Shown here piece by piece: positions 62,869 to 64,000 of a DNA stretch of 64,000 nucleotides. The notes under the pieces are model-generated. The model did no database searches. It saw only the letters and a program-made list of their open reading frames with translations, and had not been told where the DNA came from. The first letter of the stretch is position 1, and each line of letters opens with the position of its first letter. The position numbers were made by a program, and so were the translations under genes. Source of the stretch: Amycolatopsis sp. WQ 127309 (GTDB lineage Bacteria > Actinomycetota > Actinomycetes > Mycobacteriales > Pseudonocardiaceae); the NCBI RefSeq assembly GCF_023023025.1, contig NZ_CP095481.1, forward strand, positions 11,069,455 to 11,133,454, written 5' to 3'.

Positions 62869-63630
62869 ATGCGGAAGATCTACGCGATCGGGATCGGCGC
62901 CGGCGACCCGGAGCACCTGACGGTGCAGGCGGTGGATCGCCTCAACCGCGTCGACGTGTTCTTCGTGCTGGACAAGGGCGAGGAGAAAGCCGACCTGGTG
63001 CGGCTGCGCGAGGAGATCCTCGACAGGTACGTGACGCGCCCGTACCGCGTGGTGCTGGTCGCGGACCCACCCCGCGACCGCAAGCCGGCGGACTACCGAG
63101 CAGCGGTAGCCGACTGGCACGCGGCCCGCGCCGAGGTCTACGAGAGCGTGATCCTCTCTTCGCTGGCCGAGTCTCAGACGGGCGCCTTCCTGGTGTGGGG
63201 CGACCCATCGCTGTACGACAGCACGATCGCGCTGATCGAGACGGTGCTGGCCCGCGGCCGGGTGACGTTCGAGTACGAGGTGATCCCGGGCATCAGCAGC
63301 ATCTCGGCGCTAGTGGCCCGCCACCGCACGACGATGAACCAGATCGGCCGAGCCGTCCAGCTCACGACGGGCCGCCTCCTGGCAACAGGCTGGCCCCCCG
63401 ACGTCGACGACGTCTTCGTCCTCCTGGACGCCCACACGACATTCGACCGCTACACATCACACAACCTGACGATCTACTGGGGCGCGTACATAGGCACCCC
63501 AGACGAAATCCTCATCTCAGGCCCCCTAACTCCGGCGCTGGCAACCAAAATCCGCGAAACGCGCGCGGCGGCCCGCGAACACCACGGCTGGATCATGGAC
63601 ACGTACCTCCTACGCCGCCCCACCCCCTAA
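62869..63630 (+). CDS. cobF: Precorrin-6A synthase (deacetylating)
   Basis: This 253-residue SAM-dependent tetrapyrrole methylase starts at MRKIYAIGIGAGDPEHLTVQA. It has FLVWGDPSLYDSTIALIE and EVIPGISSISALVARHR, the motifs of CobF. The enzyme methylates C1 of precorrin-5 with loss of acetate in aerobic cobalamin synthesis. The earlier in-frame ATG (62839) lies inside the operator region and was rejected. A core-metabolism gene marking the right flank. Confidence 0.88.
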   Translation: MRKIYAIGIGAGDPEHLTVQAVDRLNRVDVFFVLDKGEEKADLVRLREEILDRYVTRPYRVVLVADPPRDRKPADYRAAVADWHAARAEVYESVILSSLAESQTGAFLVWGDPSLYDSTIALIETVLARGRVTFEYEVIPGISSISALVARHRTTMNQIGRAVQLTTGRLLATGWPPDVDDVFVLLDAHTTFDRYTSHNLTIYWGAYIGTPDEILISGPLTPALATKIRETRAAAREHHGWIMDTYLLRRPTP

Positions 63631-64000
63631 CCCCACCCCGTCCTCCGCTCGCCCCGCCACCACCGCGCCGCCTTCCCACCACACGCGCCGCCTTCCCACC
63701 ACACGCGCCGCTTCCCGAACACGCGAGTCGACTCCCAGTCACCTGTGTCGGCTTCCCAACCACCCGGGTCAACTTCAGGCACCATGTCGGCTTCCCAATC
63801 ACAGGTGATGCCCCGCCAATCACGCGAGATGCCCGCCCAATCACGCGAGTTCCGCCTTGAATCACGCGAGTTCCGCCGCCAATCACGTCAATACCGTGTC
63901 CGATCACGCGGATCACGCTTACTGGCAAAGGATTCGGGTGCCGGAGACCCCGCTTCGAGCAGCAGAAGGCCAGTTTCAAGTGATCCCACGGGCTTCACAC
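63631..64000. repeat. Degenerate intergenic tandem repeats at the right edge
   Basis: GCGCCGCCTTCCCACCACAC occurs twice in tandem (63665-63684 and 63685-63704) with a partial third copy. From about 63720 a second family follows, with AATCACGCGAG three times between about 63817 and 63870 and related CAATCACG units up to 63910. Reading frames through it give repeats such as TRVIG but no gene signals. The style resembles the repeats at 10925-11141 and 55343-55376. Confidence 0.75.

Noticed and set aside
63631..64000. Possible CRISPR array in the terminal repeats
   Set aside because: Units are short, unequal and degenerate, without regular unique spacers, and no cas genes are present.

Overview
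The window comes from a high-GC actinomycete. Codon bias, GTG/TTG starts, GTGA-type gene overlaps, NarL-type kinases, mycothiol-type DinB-fold proteins, a SARP regulator and degenerate tandem intergenic repeats fit the Pseudonocardiaceae. Amycolatopsis is my best guess, by inference only. No rRNA, tRNA, CRISPR array, insertion sequence or origin was seen.

Layout. (1) 0-5.2 kb: the end of a SARP regulator, an HxlR regulator, an ECF sigma factor with its YCII/DGPF partner, and small housekeeping-type genes. (2) 5.4-19.2 kb: a RiPP system of the TOMM type. It has a fused ThiF-like/YcaO cyclodehydratase (13900-16221), a SagB-type azoline dehydrogenase (12405-13850) and a 57-codon peptide gene with a strong ribosome binding site and a C-terminal Thr-Cys-Phe-Cys (8708-8881) that is the best precursor candidate. 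Around them are three related NarL-type kinases (two fused in one 799-residue protein), two paralogous response regulators, an AraC regulator and a second HxlR regulator. A His-rich membrane protein and a CopC-CopD fusion follow. A palindrome, CGAAAC-GCAT-GTTTCG, recurs in full or part in three promoter regions and ties the cyclodehydratase, precursor and copper genes together. (3) 19.5-32.3 kb: three flavin monooxygenases, a GT1 glycosyltransferase, a MoaD/ThiS-like protein ending in Gly-Gly beside a SUMF1-fold protein lacking the formylglycine-enzyme cysteines, a one-subunit molybdopterin oxidoreductase, and a solute-binding protein without a signal peptide. (4) 32.5-55.2 kb: a second, non-PKS biosynthetic cluster. 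The leftward operon (44949 to about 32489) encodes a sugar ketoreductase, a condensation domain fused to a methyltransferase, a DUF2306 protein, a free-standing adenylation-carrier protein, an MppJ-like C-methyltransferase, a ThDP enzyme, a flavin oxidase and a 14-TM exporter. The rightward operon (45145-51250) encodes a nucleotidyltransferase/2,3-dehydratase fusion, a nitrososynthase, an aminotransferase and a C-methyltransferase, the signature of a branched 3-amino/nitroso-2,3,6-trideoxy sugar. An exported flavin oxidase, an SDR and a P450 follow. (5) 55.5-64 kb: flank genes (MgtC, a DivIVA-like coiled coil, a lipoprotein, a CPBP protease, csoR-copA-copZ, cobF) ending in tandem repeats.

How the genes may work together (inference). 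Region 4 could activate and methylate an alpha-keto or amino acid on a carrier protein, condense it, and decorate the product with the nitroso/amino sugar using the glycosyltransferase of region 3. Region 2 would make an azole peptide under two-component and HxlR control. Whether regions 2-4 make one product or two cannot be settled from sequence alone.
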